DNA from: Apostichopus japonicus
Taxonomy: Eukaryota > Echinodermata > Holothuroidea > Aspidochirotida > Stichopodidae
Length of the DNA: 60,000 nt
NCBI RefSeq assembly: GCF_037975245.1
Contig: NC_092575.1
Coordinates: forward strand, 7,663,001-7,723,000
Direction of reading: 5' to 3'
Shown here: one piece after another, positions 11,640-24,419 of the stretch
Layout of the letters: the number at the start of each line of letters is the position of its first letter
Numbering within the stretch: the first letter of the stretch is position 1
The notes under the pieces: generated by a model
The model's database searches: none
Seen by the model: the letters and a program-made list of their open reading frames with translations, nothing else
Told to the model about the DNA's origin: nothing
Program-made: the position numbers and the translations under genes

Positions 11640-11735
11640 GGTAAATGAATCTGGAGGATTCATGTCAATTGGGTGCGCGCGTACCATGTATGGAGGGTCA
11701 TGTGATGTGTTCCAGGGTGGTACTATACTGATATT
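11640..11735 (+). repeat. Left arm of an inverted repeat upstream of TRMT44
   Basis: About 50 bp at 11678-11727 are the exact reverse complement of 12188-12238 (key words GTACCACCCTGGAACACA, TGACCCTCCATACATGGTAC, GCGCG). A second block, TCCAGATTCATTTACCTCG, matches further out. The arms are separated by about 450 bp. This lies 0.4-0.5 kb upstream of the TRMT44 start codon, so it may be promoter or 5' untranslated sequence. Confidence 0.85.
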
Positions 11736-12185
11736 TCTCTGTAGCAGTTCGAGAACAGTGTTAGTGACTTCGTGAAAGATTGGTCGGTTCGGACATGGGA
11801 AATAACGGCATAAGAAGGTACTGGTACTTCAGGCCTACGAAATAGTGCTAATATGCTAACGTTCAACCTTATTCTCTTGAATGAAGGCAGGCTTTCTACA
11901 TAATCTTACTTATTAATACAGCTCTAGGGCAAGCTTTGTCTCATATGGCCTAACGTTATTAATACACGCTATAAGTTAATGTAGAAATGGGAAATGTTTA
12001 GTTCAGTGCAACCACGGAATTCTCCATGGAACAGAGCCTAATGCTGCTCGACGGGAATATAGCTATCACGTTAGGCTACAGGCACGGTTATTGCTAGGTA
12101 ACGGGTGTCGTCTGCTGCTCTAAGCACGCAAACACATTTACGTACTAGTTGGGTGAAATAATCATGCGTAATAGGGAGAGTAGTA

Positions 12186-12286
12186 TATTAGTACCACCCT
12201 GGAACACATCACATGACCCTCCATACATGGTACGCGCGTACGCCCGTATTTACTGTGTGATAGTTTCTCCAGATTCATTTACCTCG
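12186..12286 (-). repeat. Right arm of the inverted repeat upstream of TRMT44
   Basis: Mirror copy of the arm at 11640-11735, with a diverged 20-30 bp middle and the conserved outer block TCCAGATTCATTTACCTCG. No transposon ends or target duplication were found, so its origin (promoter duplication or mobile element) is open. Confidence 0.85.
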
Positions 12287-12394
12287 TTGATTTCGGCGTC
12301 CCAAGGGAGCACCCAGTTTAGATTCACAGTTGAGTAGTAATCACCGATAACCAGTTTTCGTTTCGATGAAATCGTAACCTATGCATTCATGCAG

Positions 12395-13270
12395 GCGGAG
12401 ACTGTGTGTATGTGTGTATGCGTGCGTGCGTGTGTGTGACGCCTGGCTTGTAAACACGGTATCTCAAGTAGGGAAGCTTGGACCAATCTAATATTTGGTG
12501 TATATGGTACCACATTGATCAGTAGATGTGCCCTATTTTTTTTGGTGCCTGTGAAGGTCACCAAAGGTCAGTTAGAGGCCAAAACCAAATATTAAAACAA
12601 GCAATAACTCCCATTGACAGGGTCCGATATGGTTGATATTTTGGGACTAGTTGTGAATGGGGTAAGGGATCATTTTAAAACATAACGGTCATGTGATCGA
12701 AGGTCAACAAAGGTCACTTAGGGGTCAAAAACTAGTATTTTTGCAATAACTTGAGAATTAAATGTCGATGAAGCTTGGAATTTTAGGACAAAGTGCACCT
12801 CATCAAGAGAAGCACTTTTGATACAAACCATTAGGTCATCCAAGGTCATTCAAGGTTGATTATGTGCAAAAAAACTGCCAAATTATGCTATGTTTTGCAA
12901 CAACTTCTAGTCACAAAGTCTGACATGGCTGGTATATTAGGATTAGTTGTGAATGAAGTAGGGGCACATTTTCCATAATAACCGTGATGTGTGCCAAGGT
13001 CACCAAAGGTCATTTATGGGTCAAAATGTGTTTTTTTTCCTCAATAACTTGTGAAACTACCACTGCCAGGGTCCGAAATGGTTGATATTTGTGGACTAGT
13101 TGTGAATGGGGTTAGGTATCGTTTCAAAACATATAACAGTCATGTGATCCAAGGTCAACAAAGGTCAATTAGGGGTCAAAATCTAGTATTTTTACAATAA
13201 CTTGAGAACCAAATAACCATCAAGGTTGGAAGTTACGCTATTGTAATACAAAAGTCGACCTGCATTTGGG
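12395..13270 (+). repeat. Tandem repeat family with AGGTCA direct repeats (DR4)
   Basis: It begins with a GT/GC microsatellite (12405-12438) and CTTGTAAACACGGTATCTCAA. About five diverged units of 130-165 bp follow, each with CAATAACTT, then a GGTTGATATTTTGG-like block, then AGGTCA-NNNN-AGGTCA, then GGGGTCAAAA. The DR4 sites are at 12555-12570, 12701-12716, 12833-12848, 12997-13012 and 13152-13167. The same head sequence recurs at 24426. No protein is encoded. Confidence 0.8.
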
Positions 13271-14329
13271 TGACCTTTGACCTCAGGCTGACCTCCAGTG
13301 ACCTGTATAAGCTTCTTTGAAGTTGATTCTTTGAAGTTTTGTGGTCATATTCCAATCTAAATTGTCCATAAGTGGACTTCTCTGCAACCTTAATGTGAGA
13401 ATTTATTAGAGATTTGGTTTGGTTTTGTAATACTTGGTGTGTGGATTCATAACATTGAGTACAAGGACCCTACTGTTTTTGATGGAGGTGTGTATATAAC
13501 CACGTTCAGAAGACTGACCTGTGTTAGCATGCCATAGTGTTATTGTAACAGCTTATTCTGGTTATACTTACAAGCAGAAGTCTAGTGCATTGAAGTAATC
13601 GAAACCTCAATGCATTTTGCATTCTGGTTTTAAATGATCATTTATCATATATTTACAGCTGACTACCAAGTGATCACGTTTTTTTTATAGAATTGCTGGT
13701 TGATTCCGCCAAAGAAATTGAATACAAAATTATACAAAAGCGGAAACTACCAGTTTGTGTAAGACTATTCCTTTGCTCCGTGCGCCACTGACTTGTAAGG
13801 TTAAAGCCGTATTCTGCATTCAACTTCTCGACTGTCTAAAAAAAGATCATACTATTGTGTAGTAATAATCACAAACTAACGATGCTGTATGGTTTGTTTT
13901 TTGGGCAAAAAACCCGGCTTATTCGCAGAGATTGGACCAAAATGAAACATTCAATCAAAAACAAAGTCGTCCCGTTCTTCGTTATTGTTTAGTTCGAAAT
14001 GAAAACATTAATCGGACGAATGCATTCATCCCGACCAAATTAATTACAAACAAATTTTTGACTCCCTCTGGAATGCATTTCATGCTTAAAATCTTTATAC
14101 GGGAGAACAAGATATATCTACAAATGCTACAAATTTTTGGGAGCTCTGGAATAAATTTCAACGCAATTTCACTTTAATTTCTACTTTTGACATGAATGTT
14201 TATGCTTGGAAATCACTGCGAGAGAAAAATCATATGAAAATGCCTAAACAATCCACTCCGGTTATAGATCATTTTATATAATATAATTAATAATAATATT
14301 GTAATTATAAAACACATTACCGCGTGCTT
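13271..14329. other. Non-coding stretch, nothing recognised
   Basis: AT-rich intergenic or intronic sequence. The 81-residue frame at 13932-14177 has no recognisable domain and no splice context I can defend. Confidence 0.5.
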
Positions 14330-14337
14330 GGTACACG

Positions 14338-15546
14338 CAGGGACGTCGCTAGAGGGGGGTGTGAGGGTGTCCCACCCCCAATCTTGGTAAAACTGATGAC
14401 AGTTGGAAAATTTGAGTGCGACAGTCGGAATTTCCGACTGTCCCACTCTAATTTTTCCGACTGTCGCACTCTAATTTTCATATATTCTTGTAATTTGTGA
14501 GTGACCTAAAATTTTCGGTCAAAATTGACCTTTAATCAGTCATATTTACCACGTTTTCCTTGTCAATTTGAGAAATTGTATCTCGCGCTCTCTATACTCC
14601 ACCATACAAAGCTTCGTATGATTTGAATACTCTAAAAAAATGCCTAATAGAACTACTGTACAATGTTCGCCAGCTTCAATTCGGTTAATTTATGTATTAA
14701 TTCTGCTATTGGGTGGGTTGGCCCTGTTCGCTAGCTACAAGTTCAGGATATACATTGTCTCTATGGTATACGACCCCATGCTAATCTACGGAAGCTTAAA
14801 AGTGCCATCAACATAAGAAAAACTTTGCCCCATAAGTTGACATTTTGCAGTGAATTGTTCAGATAACAAGATAAAATCTTATCAAAAATCAGAAAAATGT
14901 TGGATTGCTCAGTTGCTTTAACTGAGCATTTGAACAATTTTCTGAAAAATGTTTAATTGACAACTTATCTTATCTCGTCAATTGGACATTTTTTGGCAAA
15001 ATGTTCAATTGTTCACTTCATTGCAACTGAGCAATTGAAAAATTGTCTGAAAAATGTTTAATTGACAACTTATCGTATCTCGTCAACTCAACATTTTTCT
15101 GCAAAATGTTTAATTGTTCACTTCATTCCAAATGCTCCAAATTCCAAAAGCTTTTTTCATGTGAGTGATAAATAGCCCCACCCCCCCCCCCCCCCACCAA
15201 ATCAAATAATATTAAGCACGCTAGGAAAAATCACTGTATTTTTGGTAATTCACTATGTCGTCGAATATAATTTGTTGAAAAAATTCTCCTTTGTTACATT
15301 AACATACGGTAGCTTTTGTAGTCAGTAGTCTATTGATGTGAGGGCCAGTGGTACAATGTATCGAAAAAAGTTCGGAACAAAAGTTATGTTGCGAAAGATG
15401 GGGTGTCTGACTGACAATGACCGTAGCGTTGACGAGTAGTGCAAGGGGGGGGCAGTCGGAATTTTCTGGCTCCAAAACCCATCCAGTTGGAATTTCAGCC
15501 ACTACACCCCCCCCCCCCCAATCATCAGGCCTTAGCTACGTCCCTG
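14338..15546. mobile_element. hAT-type non-autonomous element, 1.2 kb
   Basis: The left end CAGGGACGTCGCTAGAGGGG and the right end CTTAGCTACGTCCCTG are inverted repeats. The flanking 8-mers GGTACACG (14330-14337) and AGTACATG (15547-15554) match at 6 of 8 bases, as expected for an older insertion. Inside are two 105-bp direct repeats (from about 14923 and 15028, key word AAAAATGTTTAATTGACAAC) and a C-run at 15180. No transposase. Confidence 0.78.
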
Positions 15547-15554
15547 AGTACATG

Positions 15555-18500
15555 TGTCCCCATCCAGACTCTTCCGGGTATATTTCCTCCTTTCTTTCCG
15601 ATGCCTTGATCGCCCAGTCACTGCAGTCAGTCTTATCGGAGCTAGTCGTTCTCAATTCGATTGACACTCACCCCACCCACCCCACGATCTCTCCATTCTG
15701 ATTTCTCTATATGCCTGTCCCTAACTATGCTATCTTCTTATTTCACTTTTTGGCGTTCCACATTAATCGACGTGTTTTATTTCCTGGGTAGCTTTATTCA
15801 AAATTCTGTAGAAATACGGTTTGGTATAGTCTCGTTCCTTGTTTACAGTGATTATGTGCGTTTCGAAGAAAGGAAATAGGCCTATATAAAACTGTTCCTT
15901 TAAAAAAAAAATCGAACTTCGTTTAAGCTTGTTATATGATGAACATATGAACCTATAACAGTATATATTCTTCATAACAATGAGGGTTTCAATGGTCTGC
16001 GTTGATGAAACTTCTGAACAGGGACCGAGGAGACGGGGTGTGTTGAGGATGCATGGGGAGGGTTTGCGGGGTTGGCAGTTGGCAACTGTTTATTATTGTT
16101 CTCGTTCTTGCTATTCTGAAGAAACCAAACATTTGTCAGTGCGCCGCATCTATGAAACCATGCACTTGACTAGTTTGCATTAACTTCACAAACTTATGAG
16201 CTGTACATTTCACAAGGATGTTATAAAGAAAAATGTCTTCTTTCATAGCAACAATGTTTTCCTTTCTCTGGACTACCCTTTTAAGGGAGTGTAATTCGAG
16301 TTCATTGAAAGATATTTTTAATTTATGTAAACGTATATCTCATACATCATCTTTAACTTTGTCTGACGGTTTGAAATAATCAACACCTACAAATACTAAG
16401 ATAGCGCCAACATTTTCCCACTACAGAAAACCAACTTTTGAAATTTCGTGTTCTAACTAATTAGTATCGTCATTTTGGCTTGTTATAGGAATGCACAGGG
16501 GCGTACATTCGCTATTTTCAAGGGGATGTAGAGCGATTTCGGAACCGACTAGTTTTATTTTGAGACCGACGTTCGGTGCAACAAGACCGGCATCGTATTT
16601 TCGTGGGCGTCCATTTGCTGGGTCTCACTCCAGATTTTAGACCAGTACCGTGGCCAATTTGTCGATTGCTATCCGATTTGGCATGTAAATTTCGTAAATA
16701 AAGACAATTGTAACTTGGTAGGATCGTTTCTGAAGGAGCCGGTGTACAATAGATCGATTTTGATACCTGTATATTAGGTTTTATTTCTCTCTCGAAAGAC
16801 TGCAGTGACTGGCCGTGTAACGTTAAGTTTGCAAAGTGAAACCAGAATGAGTGACAATTAGTTTATAATTAAACCTGTATATACTCAGACGGGTAGGAAT
16901 GATTTCCGATTGTGTTCATTGTAATTGACTGAGATAACACGAGTGCGGCGAAGCTTGCCCCCGATGCTTGCAGCAATATCAGTAACATTTTGGCGTCTGC
17001 TAACAATTTTAAAGCACGTCATCAACACATGTCAGACAGGAATAATTATGACTCTTATATAGTCACTCTGTGGCATATATTATCAGAAGCCCGCCCCGGA
17101 AGCTGCTGTAACATCCGCTCAGTGAGACGTTCTGAGACTTTTACTCTCATAGCGAGTTCAAAGCACGAAAATACATATCAGAGAGATGAATGATTTTTTT
17201 CTGAAATGTACTCTAAGCCCTGGTGGGAGTCTTATGGACCTCTGCTGAAACATTTTCACTTTTCAGATATTTTAATCGGTTCTCTGAAAGTGATAATTAT
17301 AGATTTCAGAGAGGAACTCAAATTTCATTGGAATGTATTTGAAAGCCCTATTGCGCTTGCAGATTTAAATAAGTTGGTCTCTTGAAGTGATCTAAAGGAA
17401 CTGAATTACATTGCTGAGAGGTAATTTAATTTCCCTTGTGAGGTTCCTCATTCAAAGCTCCCGCCTGTCGCATTTTGTTAACCTAATATTATACAAATCT
17501 GGGAAATGCATAGACGTTAGTTAGGGGAGACAGGCGATCTTGTTTTCTTTTCCTTCATTTCTAACTATTATAATAATTGGTGTACTACCGGCACGCTTAA
17601 TTCGGCTCCAATTTTGGGACCGACTTGCAATCGATTTGGGACACCCTTCCGTCTCCCTCCGTCCGAATTTTTCATCATATATATAGTGGGTTGGACCAGC
17701 CTAGCATCTGTGGTAGCTCCCCGCTAGCATATATGTAGATATGGGTATGGTAACATCCGGTACAATGCAATCACAGTTTTTTTTCTAGCCATGGTACGTA
17801 CACAATCGAATCAGGTCGGGCAGCGCAGGACGATCCTAGTACACCTGCACATCACTTCTGCAAGTCAACATCAGCAAGTCTCCTGTGAAGAGAATTTGTC
17901 ATGGAGGTTTAAGTACTTCCTGCCTACTGGTTATAACTGAAGGTTTGCCCATATGTTATGTCGTTATTCTCATGTCATAATTTTTTCTCAGTACCGTTTA
18001 TGGATTGACTCATCCTCCAGTAGCCTAATCTAACACAATTTACCCTACCCTAGTCATAACAAGTAACATACAGTAGGCCGAACTGTTCCACCGTGACTCA
18101 CTTCTTAGTCACACATTGAGAATAACGTCTAGTACTGTAGTAGTATTACTTACTGTTTGACATTAGCTTAGGTTGTGGCCATTACGTACGTAGGGTATAT
18201 AAAGGCCTAGTCTTGGCCTAGGTCTAGCCTTGGATCAACGACCGGAGATATTTGCTGTAGTTGTTCAGTTATTAATCATGCCTAGAATTACAGTGGGACT
18301 ACGATTCTATGTATGATGGTATACAGTAAGTTTGTGATAGTAGCCTAGGGGCATTGGGTCTAATGTTCTTTTTAAGGGACAGCGGTGATGAACCACGATC
18401 TCGCTGATTTTGCTATGTGGTTTATGAGAATTCTCAAAGTCAATATAGGTATGACGTTATAAAATGTTGCTAAATATTTTCAAAATTGTTCAAGAATAAT

Positions 18501-20603
18501 GCTGAAATTCTGGCAACCGTAGCTGGGTCTTAATGATGCAAATTATTGACATCTAGAATCTACCTTAATTACGTTTCTAGTAAATTATCGTACTAAGAAC
18601 CATTGTTATTGGGAGTGCTTTTGTGCTTAACGTCTGTGCTATTCTGTGTACCTCAATGCCTAAAGTTTGATGTAACTGTATAGAAACCCTTGTTCCTGCT
18701 TTGTTTAGGCATACTAGAACGTACTGTACAGTACAGTAGCTAGATATATGCTTGAGCTTTTATGCAGTGAAAATGCCAGGTCGAAGAAACCAAAATTGGA
18801 TGCAGAGGCATTGTTTGCAGAATGCAGAAGCATTGTTTACGATTCGTAATTTGATAGCAACTTAAAGTCGTTAGTGATTTGGCCTAAATGATGTCACAGT
18901 GCATTTAATGTTTGGTAAAACAGTCCAGCTTGTGAATATGTATAGGCTAGGGGATATTAAAGACATTAATAAAAAAATTAGTAATTCCGCTGCTATTAGT
19001 CCATATATACTACAGTGCAATGACTTTCGCTATTGGAAACAATGTAAACTAAGGCTTGTTTTGAGGTACAGTAATCTATTTGCATTATGTTTTCAATTAT
19101 AATACACCCTGTTAGTCAGTTCCTTAAACCTCATAATTTTTGTCAGAGTTATCCTTTACCAAAATACCATAATCATATATTTCACTTGTTTCGCTTGACT
19201 AGTGTCAAGTAATGAAAAGTTGTTTTCTACGTGATTAAAACTTATGCACGTTTGAAGTGTGAAGTGTTTGGGCAAGAAAAATGTTAGGGAATAAATTGAA
19301 CTCATTAATTACACACCTGTAATAACTTTTGTATGGGTAAAAGAAAATCTAGGTGGGTGTCTTAGTTTGCACAGTTGTAATCTTAGAACTTGAGAGAAAA
19401 CTCTGTAGATTTCATCATTGCTGCCCAAATGTGTAAAAGCTATAAAGTAGTTTAAACTGAATCTCAAGGGATACAGAGTGAGGTTGCAGTCCTTAGTTCT
19501 CTTTCCTTGGGTGTTGGGGGTGCGGGTGACTTCATGGTGTTAGTACAGTAGTTTGATATATGTACATATGCCAGTATTGAGATTAAGCGCACACATGGTA
19601 CTGTATGTACATACAGTGCAGTAAACACATGGTCGACAATTTTGACCAATACACACTGTGCAGTGTCGTACTAACAAAGCCAGTGTTTACTTCCTGGAAA
19701 GATTCAATGACCAATCACCTTACTCCTACAAAAAATCAACAAGCTTGAAAATATCCAGTTTTGTATTGGCAAGTTGTGTAACTACAGTAATGGTGCAAGT
19801 TGTAGGAAGTACAGTACCAATAATTGTTGCAGGAAATTCCCTCCAAGAGGAAACATTATTGCAGGACCCTCTAAATGAATTCCGAGAATCCTGCAGTCGA
19901 GCGTACTAATGTAAACACTGGTGCAGACAAAACTGGACAGCTTTTGGTTAGTGGTAGGTCAAGACTCAAGAGGGTTCTGCTCCTTGTGTAATTTTATAGT
20001 CATTGCAGACTTTGCAATCCGCGGTCCCCCCTCATAACTTTGCAAGATCGTTAAGAGTGATTCCATAGTCTTTCCTTTTGGGAAAGCAAACATTAAGGAA
20101 AGATGTGACGGAGATTGAGACAGAGGGTCTCTTACTGAATCCTGTCACCAATGTAGTGTTCATCAAGGACGAAAATTGGCCATAAAATTGGCATATGACT
20201 TGATATTTGAAGTAAGAAAATTTGTTACCGATTCAGTTCAAGATAGTTAGCATTTAAGGGTTACCCATTCCGATAATATCCAAAAGAGGAAGGAATCGTA
20301 TGGATGCTAAAAGCTGAATTAATATAAACAAAACCAACTCCCAAGTTACAGTACCGTAAAACACATGCTAGTCATATATTTGAATTACTCCCTAAAGAAA
20401 TGATAAGGAGATAGGCAATTAGTTGATATGTGGATATGGTCATTCATGGTTTCTTCAGGATCTTGTGAAAAGTTAGATTGATAATGCTTAAACATCTGTA
20501 GGGTGTACATGTATGTATTTGATACTTGTTAGACTAATATGGTGTGAACATACAGTGTCTGGGTATGTGTGGTCAAGTTACCTGGTTGTATTTATTGCAT
20601 ACT
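15555..20603. other. 5-kb stretch without a recognised gene
   Basis: Mostly unique AT-rich sequence. A lone hAT-like terminus, CAGGGGCGTACATTC, lies near 16497 without a partner that I could find. Words such as TACTGTA and TACAGTA are frequent (for example 18721-18740). Short frames at 15980, 16990, 18899 and 19658 have no recognisable domains. Untranslated first exons of the PHETA gene could lie here, but nothing shows it. Confidence 0.45.
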
Positions 20604-20611
20604 GTACTACT

Positions 20612-21000
20612 CATAGGCGTAGGAGGCGGTGGGGGGGGGGCTGTGGGGGCCGCAGCCCCCCAACCTAAAAATTTTGTGAAAATTCGGGCAATATGCTTAG
20701 AATTTTTCGGGCACCTACTGAAAGAAAAATAATTTGCAATGTGTTTTTCAATGGTTAAACTGATATTTTTATGATCATTATTATTGTAAGGACTTCCCCA
20801 ATAATTATAACCAATATGGAAGCGTCATAACACGAAAAATGATTGTATGTTATTGGCATGTGATGTTATAACCGATAAATGCCTTTATGACATGCAAATT
20901 AACATGTCAAAAAATTTTGGTTATATTTTTCGGGCAAGTCGTTACAGCCCCTCCCCCCCCCCCCAAAAAAAAAATCAAATTAGGCTCCTATGCCTATATG
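20612..21000. mobile_element. 389-bp MITE with near-perfect 8-bp target duplication
   Basis: The left end CATAGGCGTAGGAG pairs with the right end CTCCTATGCCTATATG. The flanks are GTACTACT (20604-20611) and ATACTACT (21001-21008), 7 of 8 identical. Subterminal G-run and C-run blocks (20629-20661 and 20949-20964) are also inverted, as in the other MITEs of the window. Confidence 0.82.
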
Positions 21001-21008
21001 ATACTACT

Positions 21009-24000
21009 GTATGTGGATCATACATTTGCTTATCATCAAATGTTCATACTACGAACACATCAAAGCACCTTACTGTATGTTACACAGTAAACACTACTGT
21101 ATACCAGTGAATTGAATATCTTACTAAATATGTTTGTCCATGAATGTTAGATCCTCCTTTGATATGAAAAGAAAGAGAAAGTTGAGTTACTTCACCTAGA
21201 ATGTTCCATTTTAGTGTTTAATAAAATAGTTCATTAAAATTTTTAAATTGAAAGAACCTCAAGTGCAGTGGTATAGTTGTTTACAAGTGTTATGTTAAAC
21301 AGCTTGTGAGTAGTTTAATGTACTGAAACCATGTATATATTTCCTATGTTTGCTGGGAGTTGACCTGTACAGTACCTGTTAGTATCGTCGCTTGTACATC
21401 CCCGAAATAACAGTCAAGTTTGGAGACAATAATGTATAGGAAATGAAAGATAAGAAAGGTCTACATGTACGTTGCCCTTCTGTTACATCTGTCGGTCATT
21501 CAGTAAACTAAATTGTTCTAGTTAATTCATGGTTGGCTAAAATTGTAAAGTTCTTCTAAGGTACTCATGCAGTAAATGGAGTTTTGACAACCATTGTGGG
21601 TTGAAGACAACTTCTTCACAGGTTGCACTTTGCGATATCTTTGGATTATTCCATGATGAAATTAACCTGCCATACAAATATTAACATTGATAAAAGGTTT
21701 TTCAAATGAAACAGTTGAATATTGCACTCACTCTCTGGGGCAAAAAAATATTTTTTGCATTGGATTAAATGATCTTTGGTGTGTGTTTTAGTTTTCATCA
21801 AAATAATCAAAGCTTTTTGATATGCTGTAGAAAAGGTTATCCTGTTAGGTGAGATAATACATCAAGTGTTTAAAGCATACAACGTTGCAATGACCAGTGC
21901 AATTTCATGTGGAAATGCAGATTTAGTTTTAAAATGGCCCTTCTCAATTTCTGGCGGTAGTTTGGAGGGTTACAAAATTGATCTTTCTTTAGAGCACTTT
22001 TCGAAAATGTATTAATTCATGCTCAAATTTGAGGCCAATAGCATATTATATAATACTGTATATGTGTGACCTTTATAGAAGGAAGTCAATTTGATATGCA
22101 TGTACAGCAGGTCTTACTGAAATTGTTAGAATAGTCAGCTGGGTTTATACTTTGCCAGTGATTGTTCAATCTAGTTTAGTCAATATATTAACAACTGTGT
22201 CTACTAAACTAACATTGACAGGATTGTTTTTTGTGTGTGTGCCTAAAACAACATTCTTAATGAATTACCCTGTCATCCAGCCGTCTTTTTTCATGGCATC
22301 TTGTTTATCTACGTTAAATTTGGACTGACGAAGCTAATTTATCTGTTGCAAAGTCAATATTGATATCCTTCAAGTGTAGAAATAAGGAAGTTCCTCTAAC
22401 TGACTTGGTTTTGATGTTGTTGTTTCACTAGATCGGAATGATTCAAGGGTAAAGCAGGTATGCAGTAAGTCTTCTTCACTGGTGCTGTCTAGATCACATC
22501 ACAGTTCAATGATTGTTAGATTGTCAAGAATGTAAGTCTTTTTGTTACAGTATAAGTTACATGAGTACAGTATGTACTCAAATCTACATATTTAGTCAGC
22601 ATTCAAAAGCCCTCCCGTCCAACACGTCAGTAATTAAATATTGCTCTTGCCGACAATATACATCTGTAAGGTTATGTATTTTATATTTATATCCTATTCA
22701 TAGAGAAGGCAGTTGAGGTACTGTACTGCACGGAAAATGTTCCAATTTACTGGGCTTAAAAAAACAAAACAAAAACAGTTCCTCTAAATGTATACGAGTA
22801 CGACAACATGTTGTATAGTATAGACGGTTGTAATGGAATGCATTATGTGGTTTTAAAGGAAGTATAGCCAAGTTTGGTTACTTGCCGTAGGCAGGCAGGG
22901 GCAAGTAACACCTATGCTGTGAGACTGTAATTTTTACGACGCTAAGCGACCACAAATTTGGAATCTAACCATACTACTTGAATATCGTGCATGTGTGGTA
23001 CGGTACACCGGTGACACCGTCGCTCTTTGCTGTTGCATATTCATTACTAAACTCACATGTAGGGCTGTAGGCATGGTCTGGCTCTTATAATGAGAATGGT
23101 TTTCAACATGCTGTCAACATTGTACTGACTTTACTCAGTTTCCATTAGTTTTTAAGAGCCATCACGGTCATTTTCAGTCATCAAATGACATATTTCATCC
23201 TGGATGAACAACAATGGTGGTACATTGAAAAATAAGGGAAAACATTAGATCAAAACTTATCTCATGTATTTCCTGTTTCTACATGCACGTAATCACTCGA
23301 AAGATTAATGACTACAGTTGAAGTGCGTAGTCTCCTTGAAATATTAGAGTACCAGTTGTACTTTATGTAGTTGAGATTTGTCATGAGTTATAGGTTCCTA
23401 TGCTGATATATTCCGCATTGTGGACTATTGGGAATACAGCCTAGAGTTTTCACCATTTTATTCATACAGTTTTCATACAGATTGGACACCTCAATATATA
23501 AGGTGCAAAGTTATTGTTGATCTCTGTCGATTCGTTCTCTCCTCTCAATTATTAATAATGAATCACTACGAGGTAATTAATACTAAAAGGTTGAAAGACA
23601 ATTTTGTATGACCTTTCCTCTTTTAAAAATTGTGATGAGATCCTTCTGATTCGAATGGTAATTCATATATCTCAATCATACGTGAAGGGAGACAGCCCAA
23701 TGAAATCTTGGGGAAGACTTCTAGGACGGGATGTGTTGTATCTGACCTATTGAGTCATAGTCAGAGTACAAAAGACCTCCAAGAATATTTCTGTTAATTA
23801 ACACCTCGCTCCAGAAAGCCAATTAAAAGTGAGGCCAGTAAATTTCCAAGCAATTATCACCTGTACACCAGTGCTGAACATATGCAGCTAAAGTCTTAAT
23901 TTTCTGAAAAGATTAAATGTCTGTAGGTCACTAAGAAAAAGTTAATACCAATTTGTTAACTTTCTCTACAGAGTGGCTACAGCCTATGAGGGACTTAACA

Positions 24001-24419
24001 GAAATTACAGAATAAATTAAATTCATTTTCATAAATATGACATGACATTACCATCAATATCTATTTACGTTTGATTGTTAATGACCTTTCTCAAAGTATT
24101 AAAACATATTTTGACCCAAAATTTCAAAATTGTATTTTAATGATACTTTTTGAAAAGCTATAAAAGATCCTCTGGGGTTTAAAACTGAGTGCTTGGTTTA
24201 GTTTGTGAAAACTCTGTACCTTTTTATCAAATCACATCCCCATAGCAGTTATGTTTATATTGTGAAAATATGAATTCTTCAACTTGTGGTTATATTTTGT
24301 GAATGCATCTGGCAACAGTTAAGTGAATGCTGTTCATTAGGGCAATTGAACTGAAAAGGTCTTTTTTCCCCCTTTCTTAATTATTACTTGCCACAGGCAC
24401 ACAAGTAACTTATGCAGTC
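21009..24419. other. 3.4-kb stretch without a recognised gene
   Basis: AT-rich unique sequence. I saw no conserved exon, no transposon ends and no long tandem repeat. A short TG tract occurs near 22229. Confidence 0.45.

Noticed and set aside
11355-11687. 110-residue minus-strand frame upstream of TRMT44
   Set aside because: No recognisable domain. It starts in the inverted-repeat arm and is probably leader or promoter DNA.
19658-19909. 83-residue plus-strand frame
   Set aside because: No domain, no splice-site support and no similarity that I recognise.
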